A stretch of 64,000 bases of DNA from Actinomadura cremea (GCF_014648495.1 NZ_BMRF01000012.1:62001-126000); one strand, 5' to 3'. Shown: positions 10,018 to 17,946, counted from the stretch's first letter. Program-made: numbers and translations. Notes: generated by a model from the sequence alone, not told the origin.

Positions 10018-10455
10018 TCAGTCGAGGCAGAACTCGTTGCCCTCGGGGTCGGTCATGATGATGTGCCCGGCGCCGAGCGGGGGATCGGGCTCGTGCCGCT
10101 CACGCCGCGCGGCGCCCCGGGCGACGAGGCGTTCGGCCTCCGCCTCCAGGGCCGCCATCCGCGCGTCGCCCTCGAGCCCGGGGGCCGCCCGCACGTCCAG
10201 GTGGACGCGGTTCTTGGCCTGCTTGCCCTCCGGCACCCGCTGGAAGAACAGCCGCGGCCCCGCCCCCTCCGGATCGACCACCGCCGAGGCGTCGTTGCGC
10301 CTCTCGGGCGGCACGCCCATCGCCTCGAGGGCCTCGTCCCACGTCGCGAAGCCCCCGGGCGGGTCCTGCACCCGGTAGCCGAGGGCCTCGGCCCAGAACG
10401 TCGCCAGGCCCGCCGGGTCGGCGCAGTCGAAGGTGATCTGGACGTCTCGAGCCAT
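10018..10455 (-). CDS. VOC/glyoxalase-like protein
   Basis: A 145-residue protein of the vicinal-oxygen-chelate fold. It opens with DVQITFDCADPAGLATFWAEALGY and closes with HIIMTDPEGNEFCLD, the pattern of small actinobacterial glyoxalase-like proteins. It is translationally linked to the upstream DinB gene (TGA, one base, ATG). The pair is divergent from a WYL regulator across a shared operator motif at 11047-11067. Substrate unknown; detoxification or antibiotic binding are common roles in the fold. Confidence 0.85.
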   Translation of the reverse strand: MARDVQITFDCADPAGLATFWAEALGYRVQDPPGGFATWDEALEAMGVPPERRNDASAVVDPEGAGPRLFFQRVPEGKQAKNRVHLDVRAAPGLEGDARMAALEAEAERLVARGAARRERHEPDPPLGAGHIIMTDPEGNEFCLD

Positions 10456-10456
10456 G

Positions 10457-11029
10457 TCAGCCCGCCTTCCGGTGCGTGTGCAGGTACAGGTCGCGGAGCA
10501 GGCACACCTCGGACAGATGGTGGATCATCTCCCGGTTGATGTGCAGGACGAGCCTCGCCATCGGGGACTCGGCGTACGGGCCCTCCGCCTCCCCGCACGG
10601 ACGGGCGAGCCCGTCCTCGCCGAGGGACTCGACCCCGGCCGTCCACGCGGCGTACTCCGCGTCCAGCCGGGCCAGCGCCCCCGTCGCGGTCCCGGCGTAC
10701 TCGAACGAGTCGTAGTCGGTGGCCGCCCGGCCGAAGTGCGAGGCGTTGCGCATCGCGAGCACGCCGACGATCACGTGCGCGAGCCGCCACGCGATCGTCG
10801 TGACCGGCGCCGGGTCGGGCGGCGGGAACGCGAAGTCGATGGTCAGCGCCCCGGCCCCGGCCCGCACCGGCGCCGTGCCGGTGCCGCGCGGACGCACGTT
10901 CCAGCAGTCCGGCACCGGCTCCCAGAAGTACTCGTCGTCGGTGAGCCCGTCGAGGCGGGCCCGGACCTGGTGGTCCCAGTGCCAGGCGAGCTGATCGCTG
11001 AGCAGGGAGTTCCATGTCGGCTCGGTCAT
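10457..11029 (-). CDS. DinB-like protein
   Basis: A 190-residue four-helix protein of the DinB/YfiT-like type, a fold found in mycothiol- or bacillithiol-dependent transferases and damage-induced proteins. Visible are TWNSLLSDQLAWHWDHQVRAR at the start, the WRLAHVIVGVL helix with a possible metal His, and LVLHINREMIHHLSEVCLLRDLY, whose HH is in the place of the family metal ligands. It is the first gene of a two-gene unit with the VOC gene, one base apart. It is probably controlled by the divergent WYL regulator. Confidence 0.82.
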   Translation of the reverse strand: MTEPTWNSLLSDQLAWHWDHQVRARLDGLTDDEYFWEPVPDCWNVRPRGTGTAPVRAGAGALTIDFAFPPPDPAPVTTIAWRLAHVIVGVLAMRNASHFGRAATDYDSFEYAGTATGALARLDAEYAAWTAGVESLGEDGLARPCGEAEGPYAESPMARLVLHINREMIHHLSEVCLLRDLYLHTHRKAG

Positions 11030-11046
11030 GCCCCCAGCCTTCCCCG

Positions 11047-11082
11047 AATAGCGGACAGAACCGTTCCGTGATCCGTGGAACG
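11047..11082. promoter_or_regulatory. Operator region, WYL module A
   Basis: AATAGCGGACAGAACCGTTCC (11047-11067, read as AATAGCGGAC plus AGAACCGTTCC) nearly matches the motif at 14435-14455. An overlapping inverted repeat, CGTTCC-N9-GGAACG, runs 11062-11082. The region separates the divergent DinB/VOC unit and the WYL gene. Confidence 0.65.
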
Positions 11083-11090
11083 ATGAACGC

Positions 11091-12059
11091 GTGACCGTCG
11101 AGGCGACGACCGAGCGCGTGCTGCGGCTGCTGGCGCTGCTGCAGCACCGGCCGTCCTGGACCGCCGCCGAACTCGCCGCCGAGCTGCAGGTCACCGACCG
11201 CTCGGTGCGCCGCGACGTGGAACGGCTGCGCACGCTCGGGTACCCCGTGCACGCGACGGCGGGCGTCGGCGGCGGCTACCGGCTCGGCGCGGGCACCCGG
11301 CTCCCGCCCCTGCTCCTCGACGACGAGGAGGCGATCGCGACGGCGGTGTCCCTGCGGCTCGCGGCGGGCGGCACGGTCGCCGGGGCGGGCGACGCGGCAC
11401 TGCGGGCCCTCGCCAAGCTCGACCAGGTGATGCCGCCCCGGCTGCGCGCCGAGATCCACGCGGTGCACGGCGCGACCGACACCCTCGTCGGCCCCGGCGT
11501 CGAGGTCGACCCCGAGCTGCTGGTCGCCCTCGCGCGGGCCTGCCGCGACGCCGTCCGGGTGCGGTTCCGGTACGCCGGCCGCGGCGGCGGCGAGCACGAG
11601 CGGACGGTCGAGCCGGTGCGGATGGTCGCCACCAGCCGGCGCTGGTACCTGATGGCCTGGGACGTCGACCGCGACGACTGGCGCACCTTCCGGCTCGACC
11701 GCATGCGCGGGCTGGTCACGACGACCTGGCACTTCCGGCCGCGCGAACACCCGGACCCGGCCGCCTACGTGCAGCACTCCGTGGCCGGTGCGCCGTACCG
11801 GTACCTCGCCCGCGTCCGGGTCCACGCGCCGCCCGACCGGGTGCGGGAGCTGGTGCCGCCCCAGGTCGGACGCGTCGAGGACGACCGCGACGGCTGGTGC
11901 GTGCTCGTCGTCGGTGCGGAGGACCTGGACTCGATCGCCGTCCACATCGCCCGGCTGGGCTTCGAGGCCGAGATCCTGGATCCCCCCGAGCTGCGCGAGG
12001 CCACCGCCCGGCTCGCGCGCCGCCTGGCGGCGATGTCCGGTGTGACGAACGGGTCTTAG
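11091..12059 (+). CDS. WYL-domain (YafY-like) regulator A
   Basis: A 322-residue transcription factor. It has an N-terminal HTH (RVLRLLALLQ, TAAELAAELQVTDRSVRRDVERLRTLGYPV), a winged Gly-rich YRLGAG segment, and a WYL domain around residues 140-230 (VRFRYAG, RWYLMAWDVDRDDWRTFRLDRM). WYL domains sense small molecules or nucleic acid. The GTG start lies 6 nt after AACGAT, so it may be leaderless. It is divergent from DinB-VOC; a second copy of this arrangement occurs at 13990-15468. The last 4 bases overlap the convergent monooxygenase gene. Confidence 0.88.
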   Translation: MTVEATTERVLRLLALLQHRPSWTAAELAAELQVTDRSVRRDVERLRTLGYPVHATAGVGGGYRLGAGTRLPPLLLDDEEAIATAVSLRLAAGGTVAGAGDAALRALAKLDQVMPPRLRAEIHAVHGATDTLVGPGVEVDPELLVALARACRDAVRVRFRYAGRGGGEHERTVEPVRMVATSRRWYLMAWDVDRDDWRTFRLDRMRGLVTTTWHFRPREHPDPAAYVQHSVAGAPYRYLARVRVHAPPDRVRELVPPQVGRVEDDRDGWCVLVVGAEDLDSIAVHIARLGFEAEILDPPELREATARLARRLAAMSGVTNGS

Positions 12060-13258
12060 GCGCGGGTGGGGACCGGCGGGGGCGTCCAGCCGATGTGGGG
12101 GGCACCCGCCCGCGCCACGGACTGCGCGGGGACGAGGCGCAGTGCGGAGTTGCGCACCACCTGGCGCCAACCGCCGCCCAGGTCGGCCCCGAACCTGGCC
12201 ATGTGCTCGGCCCGCCTCGCGATGGCCCGGCACCGGGGGCGCCGGACCGCGTCGAACTCCGCCATCGCCCGGCCGAGGTCGCGCCCGTGCGCGGCCGGTG
12301 CGCCGATGAGCCGCCCGACGCACACGCCGTCCTCCAGCGCCGTCGCCGCGCCCTGCCCCATCGTGGGCAGCGCCGCGTGGGCCGCGTCGCCGACCATCAC
12401 GACCCGCCCCCGGACGTAGCTCTCCAGCCCGCCCGGCAGGTGGTGGACGTCGTGCCGCATGAGCCGCGCGGGGTCCGTCGCCTCGATCAGTTTCCCGATT
12501 CCGGGTGCCCACCCGGAGAACCTCTCCCGCGCCGCCGCGTGCTCGTCGTCGAAGACCGCCCCCTCCGGGCTGCGGAAGTAGCCGTACCAGTACACCTCGG
12601 AGTCGTTCACCCGCATCGCCCCGAACTCCGCGCCCGGCCCCCAGAACTCCACGAGCCGCCCGTCCAGCACGCCGTCCCGCACGATCGCGCGCCAGCTCGT
12701 GCTCCCGCTGTAGCGGGCCCGCACGCCGGGGAACACCGACTCCCGGACGGCGCTCCACATGCCGTCCGCCCCGACGACCAGGTCGGCCTCCGCTCCGCGC
12801 TCGGTCGTCCCGCTCCGCCACGTCACCGCGGCGCGCGTCCCACCGGGCACTCCGGGTTCCACGCCGGTGACCCGCGCTCCCGGTGCCGCCTCCACCCCCG
12901 CCTCCACGGCCGCCCGGCGCAGGGCAGCGTGCAGCCGTTGGCGCTGGACGCCCCAGACCGTCATCGCCCAGCGCAGGTCGTCGCGATCGGCGCGGACGTG
13001 GAGGAGCCGGCGCCCGCGGGTGTCGCGGAAGCCCGTGACGAGGGTCTGGTACCCGATCTCCGCGATGTGCCCGTCGTCGAACCCGAGGGCGCGCAGCGCC
13101 GCCTCGCCGTTGCGGGGCAGGGCGACTCCCGCGCCCACCTCGGTCGCGCCGGACTGCCGTTCCAGCACGGTCGTCCGCCACCCCGCCCGCGCGAGCGTCA
13201 GCGCCGATGCCAGCCCCGCGATCCCCCCACCGACCACCGTCGCCGTGAGCTCGCCCAT
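12056..13258 (-). CDS. FAD-dependent monooxygenase
   Basis: A 400-residue group A flavoprotein hydroxylase. It has an N-terminal FAD dinucleotide fold (VVGGGIAGLASALTLARAGW with GxGxxG), the middle DG motif (DLVVGADGMWSAVR) and the GD motif (VVMVGDAAHAALPTMGQGAATALEDG). It would hydroxylate an aromatic or other small substrate using NAD(P)H and O2 in the cytoplasm. The ATG at 13258 is preferred because GGGAGAG precedes it; in-frame GTGs upstream have none. It is divergent from a TetR gene with an operator-like palindrome between. Resistance or catabolic roles are possible. Confidence 0.9.
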   Translation of the reverse strand: MGELTATVVGGGIAGLASALTLARAGWRTTVLERQSGATEVGAGVALPRNGEAALRALGFDDGHIAEIGYQTLVTGFRDTRGRRLLHVRADRDDLRWAMTVWGVQRQRLHAALRRAAVEAGVEAAPGARVTGVEPGVPGGTRAAVTWRSGTTERGAEADLVVGADGMWSAVRESVFPGVRARYSGSTSWRAIVRDGVLDGRLVEFWGPGAEFGAMRVNDSEVYWYGYFRSPEGAVFDDEHAAARERFSGWAPGIGKLIEATDPARLMRHDVHHLPGGLESYVRGRVVMVGDAAHAALPTMGQGAATALEDGVCVGRLIGAPAAHGRDLGRAMAEFDAVRRPRCRAIARRAEHMARFGADLGGGWRQVVRNSALRLVPAQSVARAGAPHIGWTPPPVPTRA

Positions 13259-13324
13259 GGTCTCTCCCACCACTCGCCGGACGGGCGACCGGCATGCCGC
13301 CGACCGCCATTCAATACGATAGTA

Positions 13325-13349
13325 GTGGTAAGAACCACGGACCTATACT
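13325..13349 (+). promoter_or_regulatory. Leaderless TetR promoter with operator
   Basis: The inverted repeat GTGGT-AAGA-ACCAC (13325-13338) lies just upstream of TATACT (13344-13349), which is 6 nt before the ATG at 13356. It is the probable autoregulatory and monooxygenase operator. Confidence 0.6.
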
Positions 13350-13355
13350 CGGCCC

Positions 13356-13967
13356 ATGCCTCCCGCCAACCTGCAACGACGCCGGGCTCTGGCGGACGCC
13401 GCGATCGCCCTTCTGGCGCAGCAGGGGGCGCACGGCCTGACCCACCGCGCGGTGGAGACGCTCGCCGGTGTACCGGCCGGGACCGCCACCAACTACTTCC
13501 GCAAGCGCGAGGCGCTTCTCGTCGCGGCCGCCGAACGGATCATCGAACTGCACATGGCGGAGATGGCGGCCGCCGCCCTCCCCGACGACGGGCCGCCGCG
13601 GCCGACAGGCATGGACGAGCTGGTGGACATGCTCACGGGCTCGCTCTGGACCGCGGCGACGACACTGCGCGACCGGTACGTGGCCGCCTTCGAACTCCAA
13701 CTGGAGGCGCGGCGCCGCCCCGGGCTCGCCGCCGCGCTGGCCGGGCTCGAGAACACCGCGTTCGTCGGCACGGCGGAGCTGCACGGCGAACTGCGGACCG
13801 CGCTGCCCGAGACCGCGATCCGCACGCTGATCGCCCTTTACGCGGGCACGCTGTTCACCCTCGTCACGCTCCCCGCCGAAAATCTCGACAGGGGCGCCGT
13901 CCGCACCCTCGCGGAAGCGATGGTGCGCGGAGCCTTCGCCACCGGCCGGACCGGAGAGTCCGCCTAG
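13356..13967 (+). CDS. TetR-family regulator
   Basis: A 203-residue repressor. The N-terminal HTH is clear (RRRALADAAIALLAQQGAHGLTHRAVETLAGVPAGTATNYFRKREALL), followed by the helical TetR_C-type domain. It is divergent from the FAD monooxygenase with 97 bp between, holding a palindrome and a TATACT -10 box 6 nt before its ATG. Regulation of the monooxygenase and of itself is inferred. It ends 22 bp before the convergent VOC gene stop. Confidence 0.88.
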   Translation: MPPANLQRRRALADAAIALLAQQGAHGLTHRAVETLAGVPAGTATNYFRKREALLVAAAERIIELHMAEMAAAALPDDGPPRPTGMDELVDMLTGSLWTAATTLRDRYVAAFELQLEARRRPGLAAALAGLENTAFVGTAELHGELRTALPETAIRTLIALYAGTLFTLVTLPAENLDRGAVRTLAEAMVRGAFATGRTGESA

Positions 13968-13989
13968 GTCCGGCGTCTCGGGACCTTGG

Positions 13990-14385
13990 TCACGCGAACT
14001 TCTCGACGGCCGCCGGGGTGACGGGGGTGAAGAAGTTGACGAGGTTGCCGTCGGGGTCGCGGAACAGCAGCGACCGGTTGCCCCAGGGCATCGTGGTGGG
14101 CTCGGTGACGAAGTCGGTGACGAAGCCGGTCAGGTTCCGGTGCACGCGGTCCACGTCGTCGACGAGGAACTCGGTGATCACGCTGCGGTTGTCCGCCGGA
14201 CGGGCGGAGCCCGGGGCGAACAGCGGGACCGTGCGGGTACCGGCGATCGCGAGGGTGGCGCCCCCGGTCCTGATTGCGGCGAAGTCCTCGGTGGCCCACG
14301 CCGCCCGCGCCCCTGTGGCCCGCTCGTAGAAGTCGACGAGGCGCGCAACGTCGCCGGTGATGATGCGGATCGAGACGAAGTCCAT
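13990..14385 (-). CDS. VOC-family protein
   Basis: A 131-residue glyoxalase/bleomycin-resistance-fold protein. It has the first-module opening MDFVSIRIITGDVARLVDFYE, a TEFLVDDVDRVHRNL middle and LLFRDPDGNLVNFFTP near the end, where an acidic residue often serves as metal ligand. The ATG at 14385 follows AAGGAG. It is divergent from the second WYL regulator across the operator motif 14435-14456, the same arrangement as the DinB/VOC module at 10018-12059. Substrate unknown. Confidence 0.87.
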   Translation of the reverse strand: MDFVSIRIITGDVARLVDFYERATGARAAWATEDFAAIRTGGATLAIAGTRTVPLFAPGSARPADNRSVITEFLVDDVDRVHRNLTGFVTDFVTEPTTMPWGNRSLLFRDPDGNLVNFFTPVTPAAVEKFA

Positions 14386-14434
14386 GGGAATCTCCTTGGC
14401 CGTGCTGGAGGCGTACACGTCGCAGGCTAGGAGA

Positions 14435-14456
14435 AATAGTGGACAGAATCGGTCCA
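14435..14456. promoter_or_regulatory. Operator region, WYL module B
   Basis: AATAGTGGAC plus AGAATCGGTCC. Inside it is the inverted repeat TGGAC-N7-GTCCA. It differs at only four of 21 positions from the site at 11047-11067, in the same divergent context. Confidence 0.7.
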
Positions 14457-14466
14457 GTATTCGCGT

Positions 14467-14481
14467 TAGGCTGCGGATGTG
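14467..14481 (+). promoter_or_regulatory. Leaderless promoter of WYL regulator B
   Basis: TAGGCT (14467-14472) is followed after 6 nt by the GTG start at 14479, the standard leaderless spacing. Confidence 0.6.
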
Positions 14482-15468
14482 CCTCGCCCCACCGCCCGCG
14501 TGCTGACGCTCCTGGAGCTGCTGCAGTCGGGCGGCACCCGGACGGTGGCCGAACTCGCCGACCGGCTCGGCGTCGAAGGGCGCACCGTGCGCCGGTACGT
14601 GGACCAGCTGATCGACCTCGACGTCCCCGTGGAGTCGGTGCGCGGCCGCTACGGCGGGTACCGGCTCGCCCCGGGGTACCGCTTGCCTCCGCTCATGCTC
14701 AGCGACGACGAGGCGCTGGCCGTCCTGCTCGGCCTGGTCGCCGGGCGCCGAGCGGGGTTGACGACGGCGGAGCGCACGGCGAGCGAGACGGCGTCGGCGA
14801 AGATCCGGCGGGTGCTGCCCCAGCACATCGCCCGTCGGCTCGACACGCTCCTGGAAGCCCTCGACTTCACGGACCGGCCCGGCGAGTTCGACACCCCGGA
14901 CGCCGGGGTTCTGCTCACCATCGCCGATGCGGTGCGCCACCACCGGCCGGTCTCGATCCGCTACACCGACCGCGACGGGCGGCGCAGCGAGCGCACGCTG
15001 CACGCGTACGGGATCGTCGCCCATGCCGGCCGGTGGTACGTCACGGGCGAGGACGCCCGGATCGGCGAGGACCGGACCTTCCGGCTCGATCGCATCGCGG
15101 CCGCGCGCACCCTGCCCGGCTCGTTCGAAGCGCCGACGGGTCCCGCTCCGGCGCAGCGCGTGTTGTCGGGGTTCGCCACGGCCGAGTACCGCCATGAGGT
15201 GACCTTGCGGATCCACGGGACGGTCGAGCAGATCCGCGCCCGCCTTCCGGCCGGCGTCGCGAGCCTGCGGGAACACGAGCCCGCGGGCGGCGAGGACCGG
15301 ACGACCGAGCGCTGGCTGCGCGTCGAGCTGCGGGCGGAACGGCTCGACTGGTTGCCTGGGGTGCTCGCCTCGCTCGACCGGCCGTTCGTCATCGAGCGCC
15401 CCGACGAACTCCGCGACCTCGTCATCGCGCTCGCCGACCGCCTCGCGTCCCACGCCCGCCGAGCCTGA
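14479..15468 (+). CDS. WYL-domain (YafY-like) regulator B
   Basis: A 329-residue paralogue of the regulator at 11091, with the same order: HTH (VLTLLELLQ, TVAELADRLGVEGRTVRRYVDQL), YGGYRLAPGYRLPPLMLSDDEA linker, WYL domain (VSIRYTDRDGRRSERTLHAYGIV, RWYVTGEDARIGEDRTFRLDRI) and a C-terminal dimerisation part. A leaderless promoter directly precedes the GTG. It is divergent from a VOC gene and probably binds the shared GGACAGAA motif. It ends close to the convergent methionine aminopeptidase gene. Confidence 0.88.
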   Translation: MPRPTARVLTLLELLQSGGTRTVAELADRLGVEGRTVRRYVDQLIDLDVPVESVRGRYGGYRLAPGYRLPPLMLSDDEALAVLLGLVAGRRAGLTTAERTASETASAKIRRVLPQHIARRLDTLLEALDFTDRPGEFDTPDAGVLLTIADAVRHHRPVSIRYTDRDGRRSERTLHAYGIVAHAGRWYVTGEDARIGEDRTFRLDRIAAARTLPGSFEAPTGPAPAQRVLSGFATAEYRHEVTLRIHGTVEQIRARLPAGVASLREHEPAGGEDRTTERWLRVELRAERLDWLPGVLASLDRPFVIERPDELRDLVIALADRLASHARRA

Positions 15469-15481
15469 CCGCGGGGAACCC

Positions 15482-16249
15482 CTACTCGCGCCGGGTCAGC
15501 ACCAGGGGACCGTCCTCGGTGATGGCCACGGTGTGCTCGGAGTGGGCCGTGCGCGAGCCGTCGGCCGACCGGATCGTCCAGCCGTCGGCGTCGTAGATGA
15601 TCCGGTCGGTCGTCCGGGCGAGCCAGGGTTCGAGCGCGAGCGTCAGGCCCGGCCGGAGCGTGAGGCCGCGCCCCGCCTTGCCCTTGTTCGACACGTGCGG
15701 GTCCTCGTGCATGGTGCGGCCGAGCCCGTGGCCGCCGAACTCGTTGTTGACCGGATAGCCGTAGTCCTGCGCCACGCCGTAGATCGCCGCCGAGATGTCG
15801 CCCAGCCGGTTGCCCGGACGCGCCATCTCGATCGCCGCCTCCAGCGCGTCCTCGGTGGCGCGGATGATCCGCAGGTCCTCCTCGGCGGCCGTCCCGACGA
15901 CGACCGTGACCGCCGAGTCCGCCACCCAGCCGTCGATACCGACCGCGAGGTCGGCGCTGAGGACGTCCCCGTCGCGCAGCACGTAGTCGTGGGGCAGGCC
16001 GTGCAGGACGGCGTCGTTGACCGACAGGCAGATGACGTTGCGGAACGGCCCCTTGCCGAAGGACGGCTCGTAGTCCCAGTAGCACGACTCCGCGCCGCGC
16101 TGCTCGATCATCGCCCGCGCGTGGTGCTCCAGGTCCAGCAGGTTGACGCCCGGCGCTGCGATCCGGCAGACCTCGGACAGCACCTCGGCGACGAACCGCC
16201 CGGTCACGTGCATGCGCTCGATCTCGGCGGGGGTCTTCAGTTCGATCAC
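15482..16249 (-). CDS. map: Methionine aminopeptidase, type I
   Basis: A 255-residue enzyme that removes the initiator Met from nascent proteins using a dinuclear metal site. All five ligands are visible with this start: Asp100 (SADLAV), Asp111 (VADSAV), His174 (GGHGLG), Glu207 (LALEPW) and Glu238 (HSEHTV), plus the catalytic His181 (TMHEDPH). The GTG at 16249 follows GTGAGG. Actinomycetes usually carry several map genes, and the essential one normally sits in the ribosomal/secY region. This copy, divergent from an XRE gene with two operator-like repeats, is therefore probably accessory and regulated. Confidence 0.92.
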   Translation of the reverse strand: MIELKTPAEIERMHVTGRFVAEVLSEVCRIAAPGVNLLDLEHHARAMIEQRGAESCYWDYEPSFGKGPFRNVICLSVNDAVLHGLPHDYVLRDGDVLSADLAVGIDGWVADSAVTVVVGTAAEEDLRIIRATEDALEAAIEMARPGNRLGDISAAIYGVAQDYGYPVNNEFGGHGLGRTMHEDPHVSNKGKAGRGLTLRPGLTLALEPWLARTTDRIIYDADGWTIRSADGSRTAHSEHTVAITEDGPLVLTRRE

Positions 16250-16274
16250 AAATACCTCACGTACATGGAGTGCC

Positions 16275-16321
16275 GGTATTACTATACCGATCACCCTAAC
16301 GCTTGACGGTATAGAAATACC
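16275..16321. promoter_or_regulatory. Twin operators between map and XRE gene
   Basis: Two copies of GGTAT-N4-ATACC, at 16275-16288 (spacer TACT) and 16308-16321 (spacer AGAA), are 33 bp apart, near three helical turns. The first covers TATAGT, a possible map -10 box on the minus strand. The second lies in the XRE promoter spacer. Confidence 0.7.
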
Positions 16322-16341
16322 ACTCGTACCCTGGGGGCATG
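16303..16341 (+). promoter_or_regulatory. Leaderless promoter of XRE gene
   Basis: TTGACG (16303-16308), an 18-bp spacer holding one operator copy, TACCCT (16327-16332), then 6 nt to the ATG at 16339. Confidence 0.65.
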
Positions 16342-16608
16342 GTCCGCCAACCGCTCACGCCCGAACAGATCGAAGCCGGCAGGCGTCTGGGCGCGCTGCT
16401 GCGCCACGCGCGGGCGGAACGCGACCTCGCGGAGGTCGCGGAGGCGGCCGGCATCTCGCCGGAGACCCTGCGCAAGATCGAGACCGGCCGCCTGCCCTCC
16501 CCCGGCTTCGGCACGATCGTCTGCCTCGGCGAGGCGCTCAACGTGCCGATGCAGGAGCTGGCCGCCACCTGGCGCGGCAGCGACCTACCGCTGGAAGCCG
16601 TCTCCTAG
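16339..16608 (+). CDS. XRE-family HTH regulator
   Basis: An 89-residue single-domain regulator. The helix-turn-helix occupies most of it: RRLGALLRHARAERDLAEVAEAAGISPETLRKIETGRLPSPGFGTIVCLGEALNV. It has no ligand domain. It is divergent from map and is probably leaderless. The two GGTAT-N4-ATACC sites between the genes are the obvious binding sites, which suggests autoregulation and control of map. The regulation is inferred, the HTH is clear. Confidence 0.88.
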   Translation: MVRQPLTPEQIEAGRRLGALLRHARAERDLAEVAEAAGISPETLRKIETGRLPSPGFGTIVCLGEALNVPMQELAATWRGSDLPLEAVS

Positions 16609-16636
16609 CCGCCGCCCGCCCGCGACGCTCCACGCC

Positions 16637-16900
16637 TCAGCCGAGGTCGTACCGACCGGCGACGACGTCGGCGTGGAATGCCCGCCAGGCCGCGACACCG
16701 AACGCGAGCTTCGCCCCGTCCGGGTCCTTGCTGTCGCGCACGGCCGTCCCGCAACACCCGCACGCCCCCACCTCGACGCAGTCAACACCGCCGTTGCCGC
16801 TGTGCCGACTCTTGCGCCAGCTCGCGACCTCGACACAGTTCCCACCGTTGTTGCTGTAACGACTCTTACGCCATGCCAACTCGTTGTTCCGGTCCATCAT
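16637..16900 (-). CDS. DUF397 protein with duplicated N-terminal motif
   Basis: An 87-residue protein of the DUF397 family, the small partner often found beside DUF5753 HTH regulators in actinomycetes. The signature W(R)KS(R)xSxxxGxxCVEV occurs twice: AWRKSRYSNNGGNCVEV and SWRKSRHSGNGGVDCVEV. Only the second copy continues into the full domain (VRDSKDPDGAKL, WRAFHADVVAGRYDL). It lies immediately downstream of the HTH gene. The ATG at 16900 has GTGAGG upstream, while the GTG at 16912 abuts the HTH stop. Base composition is less GC-rich than in neighbours. The partial repeat looks like an internal duplication. Confidence 0.85.
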   Translation of the reverse strand: MMDRNNELAWRKSRYSNNGGNCVEVASWRKSRHSGNGGVDCVEVGACGCCGTAVRDSKDPDGAKLAFGVAAWRAFHADVVAGRYDLG

Positions 16901-16912
16901 TGGGGGCCTCAC

Positions 16913-17770
16913 TTAATACTGGTTCGCGACCTGCGCAATCAACGCACGCGACTCATCAGGCCCAAGCGCCCGAGCACGTAGCTGATTGAACAACTGGGTG
17001 TACGTCTCGATCTCCGTTGGCTCCTCTAGGTAGATGCTACCCAGAGCCATTTCGAGGTATACAACATCTGGATCGAACTGCTCAGGGAAGCCGAGGATGG
17101 TGAAGCCACCGTTGGCGATTGCCGGATGGGCTCCCACCTCGAAAGGAAGAACTTGGACCTCCACGTTGCGGCTGCGGGATAGCGCGTCCAGGTGGTGAAG
17201 TTGGTCCCTCATCACAGCCCGACCCCCTACCCATCGCCGCAGCGAGTCTTCATTGAGCACGAACCACGTTTTCAGTGGATCGTCCCCTGACAGCCGCTCC
17301 CATCTCTTGTTACGGACGGCCAACCTCTGCTCCGTCTCGGCCTCGGTATGGGTCCGCAGCTCGGCCGCTATGAGAGCCCGGACGTAGGGGTCGGTCTGCA
17401 GGAGCCCCGGTATCACATCCACGCCGTACTGCTGGATAGTCGTGGCCTCTTCCTCCAGTCCCGTGTAGGAGTGAATGCCCTCAGGAAGGTCATACTTCTG
17501 CCACCAACCCTTGATTCGGCACTGGCGTGCCAGCGCGACCAGCTCGTCCGTCTTCTGCTCGTCGAGTTCGTAGAACTTGCAGAGCATCGCGATGTCGCCG
17601 GGCTTGGGGTTGTGCGCGGCCGCCTCGATACGGCTGATGGTGACGGGGCTGATGCTCGCGAACCTCGCCGCCTCCTCCCTCGTCTTCTTCGCGTCCTTGC
17701 GGAGCTGACGCAGGATCGCCGCCAGACGCCGACGCCGCACCGTGGGGCTCGTCCGCCTTGTCGCCATCAT
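16913..17770 (-). CDS. HTH regulator with DUF5753 sensor domain
   Basis: A 285-residue actinobacterial regulator. The N-terminal XRE HTH is at about 15-70 (LAAILRQLRKDAKKTREEAARFASISPVTISRIEAA). The rest is the DUF5753 domain with its typical GLLQTDPYVRAL, RNKRWERL, FVLNEDSLRRWVGGRAVMRDQL and VEVQVLPFEVGAHPA blocks. With a DUF397 gene it forms the classic WhiJ/AbaA-type pair that modulates development or antibiotic production in Streptomyces. GC content is visibly lower than flanking genes, suggesting acquisition. An inverted repeat at 17793-17829 upstream is a candidate operator. The start has GGGAGGTC upstream. Confidence 0.9.
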   Translation of the reverse strand: MMATRRTSPTVRRRRLAAILRQLRKDAKKTREEAARFASISPVTISRIEAAAHNPKPGDIAMLCKFYELDEQKTDELVALARQCRIKGWWQKYDLPEGIHSYTGLEEEATTIQQYGVDVIPGLLQTDPYVRALIAAELRTHTEAETEQRLAVRNKRWERLSGDDPLKTWFVLNEDSLRRWVGGRAVMRDQLHHLDALSRSRNVEVQVLPFEVGAHPAIANGGFTILGFPEQFDPDVVYLEMALGSIYLEEPTEIETYTQLFNQLRARALGPDESRALIAQVANQY

Positions 17771-17946
17771 GACCTCCCGGGAGTTTCATCCATCGAGTGA
17801 CCGTCGATTTTTTGAACTAGGTCACTCGAACTGCTTGCCAGCGCATAGCCGGTCACGCACACTCTGAGTCTATTGACGATATACGCAGCGTGTTCGGCGC
17901 TTTGGGGATCACGTGGACGCGCCGCGCCGAACGAGGGAGCGGGGAC
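17771..17946. promoter_or_regulatory. Upstream region of the HTH-DUF397 unit
   Basis: TCGAGTGACC (17793-17802) and GGTCACTCGA (17820-17829) form a perfect 10-bp inverted repeat with a 17-bp AT-rich spacer, a candidate autoregulatory operator. The rest of the interval is non-coding as far as I can see. Confidence 0.5.

Noticed and set aside
10053-13310. Minus-strand open frame of about 1085 codons through the VOC, DinB, WYL and monooxygenase genes
   Set aside because: It is out of frame with three real genes and repeats their shadow composition.
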